A stretch of DNA of 64,000 nt, from positions 62,001 through 126,000 of the forward strand of contig CANMEE010000003.1 in the NCBI GenBank assembly GCA_947496865.1. Direction: 5' to 3'. The stretch is from an uncultured Sphingomonadaceae bacterium. Lineage in GTDB: Bacteria; Pseudomonadota; Alphaproteobacteria; Sphingomonadales; Sphingomonadaceae. Made by a program: the position numbers and the translations under genes. A model generated the notes under the pieces. It was given only the letters and a program-made list of their open reading frames with translations, searched no databases and had not been told where the DNA came from. Positions 17,406 to 25,431 of this stretch are shown here, one piece after another. The first letter of the stretch is position 1. The number at the start of each line of letters is the position of its first letter.

Positions 17406-17947
17406 AACGGGTTCAGCGTATAACCCTGTTGCTGCAGCAGCGCATGGGCTGTCATCGCGGAAAGATCCATTTTTACGCCGGGCAACAAATCGGCGTTGGT
17501 GATTTTATGCGCCGCCGCGCTTTGGCCGCATAGACGAAATTCAACACCATGTTTTTGTAAGGTTGCGATAGCATCCGCACTGCCATTGGCGACTCCATTA
17601 TTGCGCGCGCTATATAAAGATGGCTTGGTAAGGTCGACCGAACCGCCGCCGTGAACGACGATGGCCAGCTTGATATTTTCGGCAGGCACACCCGCTGCAA
17701 CATGCATGTTGATAAACCGTGCTGCGCTTTCAATCGTGCGGTTGAGCTTTCCTGCGTCGGCTTTCTTGGCAAGATCAAAGGCAATTTTAAACTGGGCTTC
17801 TTTGGCAAGCGGCATGTCGGCTTCTACTGGTGCGGTTGGTCCGAAATCTTCAAAAACTGGTCCTGTCTTAAAGCCTTCCAGTTGAGCCAGTGCAGGGTTT
17901 GTCAGCGCCAGCGCGCCACAAAATAGAGCCGCTTTGAGAATTTTCAT
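17402..17947 (-). CDS. Periplasmic DsrE/DsrF-like protein
   Basis: 181 residues with a signal peptide ending NPALAQ (residues 1-21). The remaining part has the DsrE-like alpha/beta fold: IKLAIVVHGGGSVDL, then GVEFRLCGQSAAAH with the conserved cysteine, as in the exported DsrE proteins of sphingomonads and other proteobacteria. Relatives bind or pass sulfur or are of unknown function. AGGTGGGACC precedes the start. The end overlaps the TIR gene end by four bases, tail to tail. Its promoter shares the 147-base region with the quinol oxidase operon, a possible functional link. Confidence 0.78.
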   Translation of the reverse strand: MKILKAALFCGALALTNPALAQLEGFKTGPVFEDFGPTAPVEADMPLAKEAQFKIAFDLAKKADAGKLNRTIESAARFINMHVAAGVPAENIKLAIVVHGGGSVDLTKPSLYSARNNGVANGSADAIATLQKHGVEFRLCGQSAAAHKITNADLLPGVKMDLSAMTAHALLQQQGYTLNPF

Positions 17948-17970
17948 AATGGTCCCACCTTTGTTTCTGG

Positions 17971-17991
17971 TTGCATGACTTGCAACTGCAA
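17971..17991. promoter_or_regulatory. TTGCA/TGCAA repeat cluster upstream of cioA
   Basis: TTGCA occurs at 17971-17975 and 17980-17984, and TGCAA at 17987-17991, in the region between the divergent DsrE-like and cioA genes. It may be a regulator site for one or both. No clear FNR box (TTGAT-N4-ATCAA) was found. Confidence 0.25.
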
Positions 17992-18094
17992 TATGTTCCT
18001 TATCAAGCGCAGCAATATTGTGAAAGAGCGCTGATATCGCTACCTATGCACCATAGATTTGAACTCCGATCCACCTAAAAGGGGGCCATCGCCG

Positions 18095-19528
18095 ATGTTT
18101 GAGCAGTTTGACGCCATATTACTGGCACGCATACAATTTGCGTTTACGATAAGCTTTCATTTCATATTTCCAGCCTTCTCCATTGGCCTGGCCAGCTATC
18201 TGGCTGTGTTAGAGGGGCTGTGGCTCAAAACCGGCAAGCAAATCTACATGGATTTGTTCAAATATTGGATAAAGATTTTCGCCGTGACCTTTGCGATGGG
18301 CGTCGTGTCCGGTATTGTCATGTCCTATCAGTTCGGGACCAACTGGGCGGTCTTTTCCGACAAGGCGGGACCGGTTATCGGACCGCTTATGGCTTATGAG
18401 GTGCTGACCGCCTTTTTCCTTGAGGCCGGTTTTCTGGGTGTGATGCTGTTCGGGATGAACAAGGTCGGCAAGAAGCTCCATTTCACCGCGACCTTGATGG
18501 TGGCGATCGGCACGTTTATTTCCGCTTTCTGGATATTGAGCGTCAACAGCTGGATGCAGACGCCCACGGGGCATGAAATTGCTGCAAATGGTCAGTTTGT
18601 TCCCGGTGATAGCTGGTGGGACATCGTGTTCAACCCCAGCTTCCCATATCGGCTGTTCCACACGCTGATGGCGACTTATCTGACGACCGCCTTTGTGGTC
18701 GGCGGTGTTGGCGCTTGGCATCTACTGAAAGACAAGACCAACCTCCACGCGCGCAAAATGTTTTCGATGGCGATGTGGATGGCGGCGCTGGTTGCCCCGG
18801 TACAGATTTTTGCAGGCGACTTACACGGGCTCAACACGCTGGAGCATCAGCCCGCGAAAGTCATGGCCATGGAAGGCCATTATGACAGCCATCCCGATGG
18901 CGCGCCGCTGATCCTGTTTGGCATTCCCAATAGCGAAGAAAAGCGCGTCGACTATAAAATCGAAATTCCCAAGCTGTCGTCCTTGATCCTCAAGCATGAT
19001 CTCAATGCGCCGCTCGATGGATTGGATACTATTCCCGATGCTGATGAACCGCCAGTGGGCATGGTCTTCTGGTCGTTCCGGATCATGGTCGGGATTGGTT
19101 TTGCGATGCTCGGTATAGGATTGTGGAGCCTGTTCGCGCGGTCTCGAAAGAAGCTCTATGACTGGCGCGTTTTGCACAAAGCCGCTCTGGTGATGGCACC
19201 ATCGGGTTTTGTTGCTGTCATTGCCGGTTGGATTACCACCGAAGTCGGGCGTCAACCTTTTACCATCTATGGTTTGCTGCGAACTGCTGACAGCGCCTCG
19301 CCGCTCGCTGCTCCGGCCGTGGCTGCATCGTTGATCGCTTTCATCATCGTCTATTTCTTCGTCTTTGGCGCCGGCACCTGGTACATTATGCGCTTGATGA
19401 GCAAGTCCCCACATGTTGGGGAAAAAGGCGTCAAATCGACCGAAACCGGTCCGGTGCGGACCGCCGGTATCACGCCGGGGCCAGCGCAAAAAAATGCGTC
19501 AGCCTTTGACCCTAAGCCAGCGGAGTAG
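18095..19528 (+). CDS. cioA: Cyanide-insensitive-type quinol oxidase subunit I (cytochrome bd family)
   Basis: 477 residues from ATG 18095, preceded by a GGGGG-rich ribosome site; the upstream ATG/GTG readings add a non-conserved leader. About nine hydrophobic segments are seen. His22 in TISFHFIFP is the high-spin haem ligand region, and WITTEVGRQPFTIYGLLRTADS is the family signature in the form typical of CioA. The Q-loop is short, as in CIO enzymes. Subunit I binds the haems and oxidises quinol, reducing oxygen to water without proton pumping. It forms an operon with cioB and the DUF2474 gene. Confidence 0.93.
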   Translation: MFEQFDAILLARIQFAFTISFHFIFPAFSIGLASYLAVLEGLWLKTGKQIYMDLFKYWIKIFAVTFAMGVVSGIVMSYQFGTNWAVFSDKAGPVIGPLMAYEVLTAFFLEAGFLGVMLFGMNKVGKKLHFTATLMVAIGTFISAFWILSVNSWMQTPTGHEIAANGQFVPGDSWWDIVFNPSFPYRLFHTLMATYLTTAFVVGGVGAWHLLKDKTNLHARKMFSMAMWMAALVAPVQIFAGDLHGLNTLEHQPAKVMAMEGHYDSHPDGAPLILFGIPNSEEKRVDYKIEIPKLSSLILKHDLNAPLDGLDTIPDADEPPVGMVFWSFRIMVGIGFAMLGIGLWSLFARSRKKLYDWRVLHKAALVMAPSGFVAVIAGWITTEVGRQPFTIYGLLRTADSASPLAAPAVAASLIAFIIVYFFVFGAGTWYIMRLMSKSPHVGEKGVKSTETGPVRTAGITPGPAQKNASAFDPKPAE

Positions 19529-19533
19529 ATGTT

Positions 19534-20529
19534 ATGGATTTAACCGTTATCTGGGCTTTCATCATCGCTTTTGCTGTCTTTGCCTATGTCGTGATGGACG
19601 GATTTGATCTTGGCATTGGTATATTATTTCCAGCCTTTGAAGTGGGCGATGCGCGCGATCAGGCGATGAACAGCATCGCGCCGGTTTGGGACGGCAACGA
19701 AACATGGTTGGTGCTTGGCGGAGGCGGATTGCTGGCAGCCTTTCCTCTGGCTTATGCGATCATATTACCGGCAACCTATCCGCTGATCATCGTCATGCTA
19801 TTGGGTCTCGTTTTTCGCGGCGTAGCCTTTGAATTTCGCTGGCGTGATCCTGACCACCGTGCCTTTTGGGATCTTGCCTTTACAGGCGGCTCCCTTGCTG
19901 CTGCTTTCTCCCAAGGCATGATCCTGGGCGCTTTGTTGCAAGGTGTTGAAGTGGCGGACCGCGCCTATGCGGGCAGCTGGTTCGACTGGTTCACGCCTTA
20001 TACGTTGTTGACCGGCATCGGGACGGTTGCTGGCTACGCATTGCTCGGCGCGACATGGTTGATCTGGAAGACCGAAGACAGCGCGCAGGATATGGCTTAT
20101 CGGCTGTCGAAACCGGCGGCAGTAGCAACATTGGCACTGATGGCAGCTGTCAGTCTTTATACGCCGTTTCTCGATGGACAATATTGGACGCGCTGGTTTG
20201 AAATGCCGAACATCATATTTGCCGCGCAGGTGCCTTTGCTGGTCCTGATCCTGACCTATTTCCTGTTTCGCGGTCTTTACAAGAAACAGGAGGCGGCACC
20301 CTTTCTGATCTCACTCGGGCTATTTTTCCTCGGCATGGCAGGACTAGGCATTTCGATGTTTCCCTATATCGTGCCAGATCAGATCACGATCTGGGATGCC
20401 GCCGTACCGGAAAGCAGCCAGATATTCATGCTGGTCGGGGTGGCCATCACGGTGCCCTTGATCCTGATCTATACCGGCTGGGCTTATTGGGTGTTTCGCG
20501 GCAAAGTCGGCAGGGACGGTTATCACTAG
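19534..20529 (+). CDS. cioB: Cyanide-insensitive-type quinol oxidase subunit II
   Basis: 331 residues, highly hydrophobic with about eight membrane helices. The start (AFIIAFAVFAYVVMDGFDLGIGILFP) and VWDGNETWLVLGGGGLLAAFP are the CydB/CioB signatures. The start codon is five bases after the cioA stop. Subunit II packs against CioA and stabilises the haems. Its TAG stop shares its last base with the GTG start of the next small gene. Confidence 0.94.
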   Translation: MDLTVIWAFIIAFAVFAYVVMDGFDLGIGILFPAFEVGDARDQAMNSIAPVWDGNETWLVLGGGGLLAAFPLAYAIILPATYPLIIVMLLGLVFRGVAFEFRWRDPDHRAFWDLAFTGGSLAAAFSQGMILGALLQGVEVADRAYAGSWFDWFTPYTLLTGIGTVAGYALLGATWLIWKTEDSAQDMAYRLSKPAAVATLALMAAVSLYTPFLDGQYWTRWFEMPNIIFAAQVPLLVLILTYFLFRGLYKKQEAAPFLISLGLFFLGMAGLGISMFPYIVPDQITIWDAAVPESSQIFMLVGVAITVPLILIYTGWAYWVFRGKVGRDGYH

Positions 20530-20663
20530 TGGCGAACGTGGAAAAATCATCTGCTGACGATGCGCCCTTGTGGCAGCGGCTGGCATGGATGGTCGCGATT
20601 TGGGCCATGAGCATCACCGCCCTAGGGATCGTTGCTTATATTTTGCGGTTGTGGATCACGTAA
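20529..20663 (+). CDS. DUF2474 small membrane protein of the quinol oxidase
   Basis: 44 residues from GTG 20529, which overlaps the cioB stop by one base (TAGTG). The sequence has a short charged head, then LWQRLAWMVAIWAMSITALG and a hydrophobic tail ending RLWIT: one membrane helix with the Trp/Arg/Leu pattern of DUF2474, the small subunit usually found after cioB and analogous to CydX. It is likely to stabilise the oxidase. It is too short for normal gene callers. Confidence 0.82.
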   Translation: MANVEKSSADDAPLWQRLAWMVAIWAMSITALGIVAYILRLWIT

Positions 20664-20702
20664 GCGGTGCCGGGCAATTTTCTAGATAGGAGGCCACTAT
20701 TG

Positions 20703-20840
20703 ATGTTGTGGTGCCGGTACGCCGGTCATGCTCGCTTCCTCCTGTTTATGCACCAAAGAATGAAGCAGACCGGAAGACGGTCAAGCGGGCTTGGCGGCGC
20801 AGCTATTGCTGTAACGGCCTCGATTGAAATTCTCGCCTAA
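20703..20840 (+). CDS. Possible 45-residue small protein of unknown nature
   Basis: An ATG at 20703 with AGGAGG nine bases upstream opens 45 codons to TAA 20838-20840. The product is basic, with two cysteine-free halves (MLWCRYAGHARFLLFMHQ, then a GRRSSGLGG linker and a short hydrophobic end). No family is recognised. The good ribosome site is the only support, and the neighbourhood looks degenerate. Confidence 0.25.
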   Translation: MLWCRYAGHARFLLFMHQRMKQTGRRSSGLGGAAIAVTASIEILA

Positions 20841-20955
20841 GGGATCGGCAGACTCCGCATCCCAGCGAGAAAAACGTCAAAAGGCAAGTCTCCTTGGCGC
20901 CGCGGGGATTGACGGCCCTCGGTGACCTTGTTCACTCTCACCGCTGTTCTCCGCA

Positions 20956-21534
20956 TCACCTCATCGAACGAGATGTAGTCCTGGCAACAACGGGACCGCC
21001 AGTTTCCAGCCGTTCGTAACGTAGTCCCGCGAAGACCGCGAATTTCTCGTTCAACCGCCTCTGCCATGTGCGTTCCACATCAAATTTATCCGTTTCTATC
21101 CGGTCATTGGCCCGAATGACGGCTACATCCAGAAGTTCAACATCACCCGCGGACAGACGCTGTGACGAGGTTAACACGGTATCGACGTTGCTTTTACCCG
21201 ATCTGTAAAGAGCATTTAGAGTGAAACGGTCGCGGTCATCACCAACCGTGATGGCGCCACCAAACATAGGAAAAGTCGTCTGATCAGCCAGTCGTCCAGA
21301 ACCCTCTTCCTGGCTTACAAGCAGAGCTTCATCACCAAATTCTTCTTGCAGCCGACGGGTTCGTGCCCGATCAACCACGGGATCGGGACGGATATTATCG
21401 CTGAGGTCGGAGACGCGCACATTGCTGTTGTCAAAATAATAAGAGACGCGGGGACTGATAATGATTTCGGCATGTGCAGCCGGTATAAATATGGTCAGCG
21501 CGATCGCTCCCGCGAACATACTTCTATATTTCAT
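20956..21534 (-). pseudogene. Truncated outer-membrane beta-barrel-like protein
   Basis: 192 residues from ATG 21534. A clear signal peptide ends PAAHA (residue 22); alternating beta-like strands follow (IIISPRVSYYFDN, ITVGDDRDRFTLNALYRSG, FAVFAGLRYERLETGGP), as in sphingomonad outer-membrane barrels. The reading stops abruptly at ARTTSRSMR, in the middle of what should be a strand, with no terminal aromatic. Downstream frames do not restore a barrel-like C-terminus that I can see. A 3' truncation or frameshift is the likely reading, but a genuinely short protein is possible. It is probably not functional. Confidence 0.5.
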
Positions 21535-21736
21535 GGTGAAAGCATTCCAAAGGTGACGATATGAGTTGTGAAAGGCGTTAACGGTATCAATGCAGTTTCG
21601 CAAACGAGTTTACCTCCCGTGTATCTCGAGCAAATTTTTTTGCCCCGCCCCCGTCCGTTCACCGGCCACCTATCACAAACTCGCATTTCCCTTGGCCCGT
21701 CAAAATGCCACTTTGTCGAAAAAAGGAGCATGACCG

Positions 21737-22189
21737 ATGCAAACCGATACCAAGACTGTTCAGACCGAAAAATATAGTGTGCCCTTTATCGAGCGCACTG
21801 GCATGCGGCCGGTGGAGAAGCGTAGCGGTTATATTCACATGTTGATGCCGTTGGCCGGGAATGAAAATCACGTTGGTGTCATGTATATGGGCGCCTTTAC
21901 CGTGCTGGCAGAGGCAGTCGCGGCGACGCCGGCGATTGATTTTCTCGACAAGCAGCGTTTTTTTCCGATCATTAAGGACCTGTTCGTCGATTTCCGTAAA
22001 CCGGCGGGCAGCGATGTCACCGCTGAATATAGTTTGGGCGAGGAGGATATCGCCACCCTGCAAGCTGATCTGGAGCGCAAAGGGTCTGCGGGATATTTGG
22101 CCGAGATACCGATTAAGGACTCTGACGGCGTGACGGTGGCGGAGGCAAAGGTAACGGTAAAATTGCTGAGCCACGGGTTTAAGAAATAG
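21737..22189 (+). CDS. Hotdog-fold thioesterase-like protein (PaaI/DUF4442 type)
   Basis: 150 residues. The pattern (GYIHMLMPLAGNENHVGVMYMGAFTVLAEAVAA, then FFPIIKDLFVDFRKPAGSDV and AEAKVTVKLL) fits a single hotdog domain as in DUF4442/PaaI-like thioesterases, which hydrolyse acyl-CoAs. AAAGGAG (21722-21728) is spaced nine bases from this ATG; an out-of-frame ATG at 21730 is too close. The gene stands alone. Substrate unknown. Confidence 0.7.
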   Translation: MQTDTKTVQTEKYSVPFIERTGMRPVEKRSGYIHMLMPLAGNENHVGVMYMGAFTVLAEAVAATPAIDFLDKQRFFPIIKDLFVDFRKPAGSDVTAEYSLGEEDIATLQADLERKGSAGYLAEIPIKDSDGVTVAEAKVTVKLLSHGFKK

Positions 22190-22432
22190 GAGAGAGAAAA
22201 GTCTTCGGGAAATACAGCGGGAAAAACGCTTTTCTAAAGATAACCATATGGGTTGTATTTTATTCTAATAATAACCAAAAATACGCATTTTTGCCCTTTA
22301 CCTTCCACCCTCCACCGGTTGAATTAAACCGCTGATTGTCGGGAGGTCAACGCTTTACGTAGACGTCATAGCGGCCTAGCTATCGTGGGATAGCCAATCT
22401 TACGAAACTCCCAATCTTTGGAGAGACTTGCC
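22190..22432. other. AT-rich intergenic region before the EthD gene
   Basis: 243 bases without a credible gene. It holds an inverted repeat AACC-N5-GGTT (22242-22254) and, just after, GTATTTT paired with AAAATAC across about 15 bases. These could be an operator or a weak hairpin for either neighbour. No promoter was confidently placed. Confidence 0.3.
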
Positions 22433-22819
22433 ATGATCAAATTGACCTTCTGCCTTACGCGCCGCCCCGAATTTACGCGGGAGTCGTTTCAGGATTACTG
22501 GCGCACGCATCATGCGCCCAAAGTCGCAGCAGCCCAAGAGGCGCTCGGGATACAACGCTATGTCCGGTGCCACAGCTATATAATGCCGATGGCCGAAGCG
22601 GCAGCCAAAGCGCGCGGCATGGAAGTGGGTGACAACCTCCATGATTTTGATGGCGTTGCGGAACTCTGGTGGGACAGTCAGGCGGCTTTTGAGGCCGCGA
22701 TGACCACCCAAGAGGGGCAACGCCACGGCAAAATACTCGCTGAAGACGAGGCAAGTTTTATCGATTTTTCCCGCAGCCGTTTTTTCATGGTCGAGGAAAA
22801 TGTGGTTCTTGGTGATTGA
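22433..22819 (+). CDS. EthD-domain protein
   Basis: 128 residues from ATG 22433, preceded by GGAGAG; the GTG at 22418 is less likely. The motif REFTRESFQDYWRTHHAPKV is the EthD/dabb-type ferredoxin-like fold, and FDGVAELWWDSQAAFEAAM completes it. EthD proteins accompany oxidative or lactone-related degradation enzymes, usually with unknown direct role. It precedes an exported cyclase by 41 bases on the same strand, so the two may form a catabolic unit. Confidence 0.82.
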   Translation: MIKLTFCLTRRPEFTRESFQDYWRTHHAPKVAAAQEALGIQRYVRCHSYIMPMAEAAAKARGMEVGDNLHDFDGVAELWWDSQAAFEAAMTTQEGQRHGKILAEDEASFIDFSRSRFFMVEENVVLGD

Positions 22820-22860
22820 CCCGTTGCAATGGTAGGGACTGGTAAAAAGGGAGAGAGAAG

Positions 22861-23802
22861 ATGCGGATGATAGTAACTCTATTGGCAGGCGCGGCCCTTG
22901 CCGTGCCAGCGCTGGCTCAAGATACCGAGAAAAAATGGTATCCCAGCAAATATGGCGCAGAAGATACCAAAGGCGCGATGAACAATCTGTCCGAAACCGG
23001 CACGGTCAATGCCGCCAAGCTGGTCAAGACCGGCAAAACTTATGCGCTCGGCGTGGTGACGGGACCAAAGACGCCCGCCTATCCACCGCGATCCTATAGC
23101 GCTACGATCCTGCAATCCAATGACGGGCAGGGCGGCTCCATGGGCGCGAACAAGGTGACCGCCCATGATGATATCATCCACAGCTGGGTCGGCATCGGCA
23201 CACAGATTGACGGTTTTGCGCATCTGGGCATTGACCATCATTATTATAATGGCGTAAAGGGCCGCGAGCTTTATTCCCCCGCTGGCGTGACGATATATGG
23301 GACGGAGACGATCCTGCCAACCGCAACGCGCGGCGTGCTGCTCGATATGACGAAACATTTCGGCAAGGCGGTTTTGGAGCCAGGCACCGCGTTTAACCGG
23401 GTAGAAATTGACGCGGCGGCAAAGGCCGCAGGCGTGACAATAGGGAAGGGCGATGTCGTGTTGTTCCATACCGGCTGGATGACCAAGGCCGCGACTGATC
23501 CACAGGCCTTTATCGCGCAGCAGCCGGGATTGGGCGTTGAGGGCGCAGAATATCTCGCCTCGCTCGACGTGGTGATGGTCGGGGCGGATACGGCGGCTTT
23601 GGAAGCGATCCCGTTTGAGGACCCGACCAAACCATTTATCGTCCATCAGACTTTGCTGGCGAAACATGGCGTGCACGTGTTGGAGAGTATCAATACCGCA
23701 GAGCTCGCCAAAGACGGCGCGACCGAATTTATGTTCGTGCTGGGTCAACCGCGGTTCAAGGGCGCGGTGCAGATGGTCATAAATCCGGTGGCGATCCGGT
23801 AA
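22861..23802 (+). CDS. Exported cyclase-family (kynurenine formamidase-like) hydrolase
   Basis: 313 residues with a signal peptide (residues 1-19, ending PALAQ), so periplasmic. The body has the cyclase-family features GIGTQIDGFAHLG (metal-site region with Gln where many have His) and HHYYNG, then GVLLDMT and KGDVVLFHTGW. The family includes arylformamidase and carbamate/amide hydrolases with a divalent metal. AGGGAGAGAGAAG precedes the start. The Gln variant is common in this subgroup, so activity is not excluded. Substrate unknown. Confidence 0.82.
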   Translation: MRMIVTLLAGAALAVPALAQDTEKKWYPSKYGAEDTKGAMNNLSETGTVNAAKLVKTGKTYALGVVTGPKTPAYPPRSYSATILQSNDGQGGSMGANKVTAHDDIIHSWVGIGTQIDGFAHLGIDHHYYNGVKGRELYSPAGVTIYGTETILPTATRGVLLDMTKHFGKAVLEPGTAFNRVEIDAAAKAAGVTIGKGDVVLFHTGWMTKAATDPQAFIAQQPGLGVEGAEYLASLDVVMVGADTAALEAIPFEDPTKPFIVHQTLLAKHGVHVLESINTAELAKDGATEFMFVLGQPRFKGAVQMVINPVAIR

Positions 23803-23826
23803 CAAAATGTCGCATCGCGAGGAGGA

Positions 23827-24273
23827 CTATTCCGTTTCAGGGGCGAACATCGCCATGAGCTCTTCACCGGTCATATTGTCGGTCTTTTCTGCAAAGCTGT
23901 AATAGGATGGTTTTTGGTCGATAAAGACCTGGGTCCGGAAAGTCAGGTCGTCCTGATCATCAAATATGCCGGCGGCGATCATATGTTGACCGGTTTCTTT
24001 GAGCCGGTAAAACAGGTTGGTACCGCACGTCTTGCAAAAGCCTCGCTCGGCCCAGTCGGACGAGCTGTAAGCAGTGATATGGTCTTCTCCCGTCACCGTG
24101 ACATGGGCACCGCAATCCAGCTCGATAAAAGGTCCGCCGCCCCAGCGCCGACACATGTCGCAATGGCATGCGCCGACATGTTTGCTGGCGTCATGCGCCG
24201 TGATCTGGACTGCGCCGCAAAGACAATGGCCTTTGCGCTCGCTGGTTTCAGAGGGTGTTGGGGCGTCGCTCAT
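23827..24273 (-). CDS. GFA-family zinc protein (glutathione-dependent formaldehyde-activating-like)
   Basis: 148 residues from ATG 24273; GGAG is seven bases from this ATG but only two from the ATG at 24279. The zinc-binding pattern is intact: GHCLCGAVQ, ACHCDMCRRWGG and GFCKTCGTNL. GFA/CENP-V-type proteins are mostly of unknown function; few bind glutathione or formaldehyde adducts. A second GFA gene lies at 30.5 kb, but the two are clearly diverged. It is convergent with the cyclase gene. Confidence 0.9.
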   Translation of the reverse strand: MSDAPTPSETSERKGHCLCGAVQITAHDASKHVGACHCDMCRRWGGGPFIELDCGAHVTVTGEDHITAYSSSDWAERGFCKTCGTNLFYRLKETGQHMIAAGIFDDQDDLTFRTQVFIDQKPSYYSFAEKTDNMTGEELMAMFAPETE

Positions 24274-24289
24274 CGTCATTCTCCTGCTG

Positions 24290-24439
24290 CTAAGTCAACG
24301 CCGGTATGATCCAGACCAAGGACATCGCAACCAGCGCGGCAAGTAAAGACCAGGCCAATACCCATCGGACCCCTTGCGGGCGGGTTTTGTTGCTGGCTTC
24401 TTTCTCTGTAACTAATATTTCATCTCCGTGGCGTTCCAT
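24290..24439 (-). CDS. Small single-pass membrane protein
   Basis: 49 residues from ATG 24439, with AAGGAAGG five bases upstream; the GTG/ATG at 24478 is less well placed. A charged head (RHGDEILVTEKEASNKTRP) is followed by one hydrophobic helix (about residues 25-47) that ends the protein. No family is recognised. It lies 16 bases before the GFA gene on the same strand, with which it may be co-expressed. Confidence 0.55.
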   Translation of the reverse strand: MERHGDEILVTEKEASNKTRPQGVRWVLAWSLLAALVAMSLVWIIPALT

Positions 24440-24508
24440 GGGGCCTTCCTTCCAATTTTGCCCTCCACCACGCACCATAACATAGTTTGGGAAAATTGTT
24501 CAGTGCGG

Positions 24509-24955
24509 CTATGATTTGGCGCGAAACGGCCAGTTAATGACATTGCCAGCAATTAGTGCCCACCAGATGAAGACCGGTTGAAACAGCAGCCTTGGTCCAT
24601 GATAGGCCCAGCTCGCTGTTTCGCCGCCAATTGCGATATTGTTGATCGCATGGTTGATATTGGCTGGAAAGACGCAAAGCGCATAGAGCGCCAGGCCGAC
24701 ACCGGCAGCATAGCGGATGCGCGGGATAAGTGTGGGCGGGATTATCAGACCAATGGCACCGGCAATCTCAGCAATGCCAGTTAAAAAGACGACCTGCTCT
24801 GGAAAGGGTACCCAGTCGGGCGTGATCGCCAGAAATCCGCCGGGACTTCTGATATGGGCGATCCCAGCGAGCAGATAGAAAACCGCCAGTAGCAGCCGGA
24901 AGAACCGGCGCAAGAAAGAGTCCTTCATGGGTTTATTTGTCGGTGCTGTGTTCAT
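24509..24955 (-). CDS. DoxX-family membrane protein
   Basis: 148 residues from ATG 24955. Four hydrophobic segments and the N-terminal pattern LLLAVFYLLAGIAHIRSP, followed by FLTGIAEIAGAIGLIIP, place it in DoxX/DoxD-like membrane proteins, whose roles are mostly unknown (some link to quinone or thiosulfate oxidation). Its ATGA overlaps the stop of the upstream ion-channel gene, so the two are translationally coupled. Confidence 0.8.
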   Translation of the reverse strand: MNTAPTNKPMKDSFLRRFFRLLLAVFYLLAGIAHIRSPGGFLAITPDWVPFPEQVVFLTGIAEIAGAIGLIIPPTLIPRIRYAAGVGLALYALCVFPANINHAINNIAIGGETASWAYHGPRLLFQPVFIWWALIAGNVINWPFRAKS

Positions 24956-25380
24956 CGATTTCTCCCCATGCGCGCGACGACTGTGACAAAAAATGCAGTG
25001 GACCAACCCAGTAATATGATGCCGTTAACGCCCTCAATGGCTGCCACCATCCGCCAAGCCTCGACCAATCCGTCATCATCATAACCAGTGGTGGCATAAG
25101 TGATGGTCGAGAAATAGACCGCATCTGACAATGTTGGTAATACATCCAGCCAGAGATAAACAAAGGCATAGACCCAAATTTCGATACCATGGAGGACGAA
25201 CAGGCCAAGGACTAAGCTAAGTGTGACGCTGATACCCCGCAACGACATCGGATGGATATGCTCTTCGGCCTCTTCACGCGCTTCGATCCGCAGAAACCGG
25301 GCAAGCGCAAGAATGCCGATGCCGTGGATCAAAACGGTTAGGAGAACCATGAGGGCGCTGACAAAAAGTTGCTCAAGCAT
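24952..25380 (-). CDS. Two-pore-helix type ion channel protein with unusual filter
   Basis: 142 residues from ATG 25380. There are about three to four hydrophobic segments and a pore-like stretch YFSTITYATTGYDDDGL. In potassium channels the filter reads T-x-G-Y-G-D; here the second glycine is Asp (TTGYDD). The family (Ion_trans_2) is assigned from that pattern and the flanking helices. The charged EEAEEHIHP loop follows the first helices. It overlaps the DoxX gene by four bases. Selectivity cannot be predicted. Confidence 0.68.
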   Translation of the reverse strand: MLEQLFVSALMVLLTVLIHGIGILALARFLRIEAREEAEEHIHPMSLRGISVTLSLVLGLFVLHGIEIWVYAFVYLWLDVLPTLSDAVYFSTITYATTGYDDDGLVEAWRMVAAIEGVNGIILLGWSTAFFVTVVARMGRNR

Positions 25381-25431
25381 GACAGAAGCTCTGCGCAAAT
25401 ATAGCCATCGCCGTCAAGGGGGCGATCGGGT

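Noticed and set aside
21722..21739. The same AAAGGAGCATGAC leader before aceA and before the thioesterase gene
   Set aside because: Only 13 shared bases made largely of the ribosome site; no sign of a repeat family or of shared regulation.
22879..23805. Minus-strand open frame of 308 codons opposite the cyclase gene
   Set aside because: Cys/His/Arg-rich composition typical of an antisense frame, while the plus strand encodes a clear signal peptide and the cyclase motifs.
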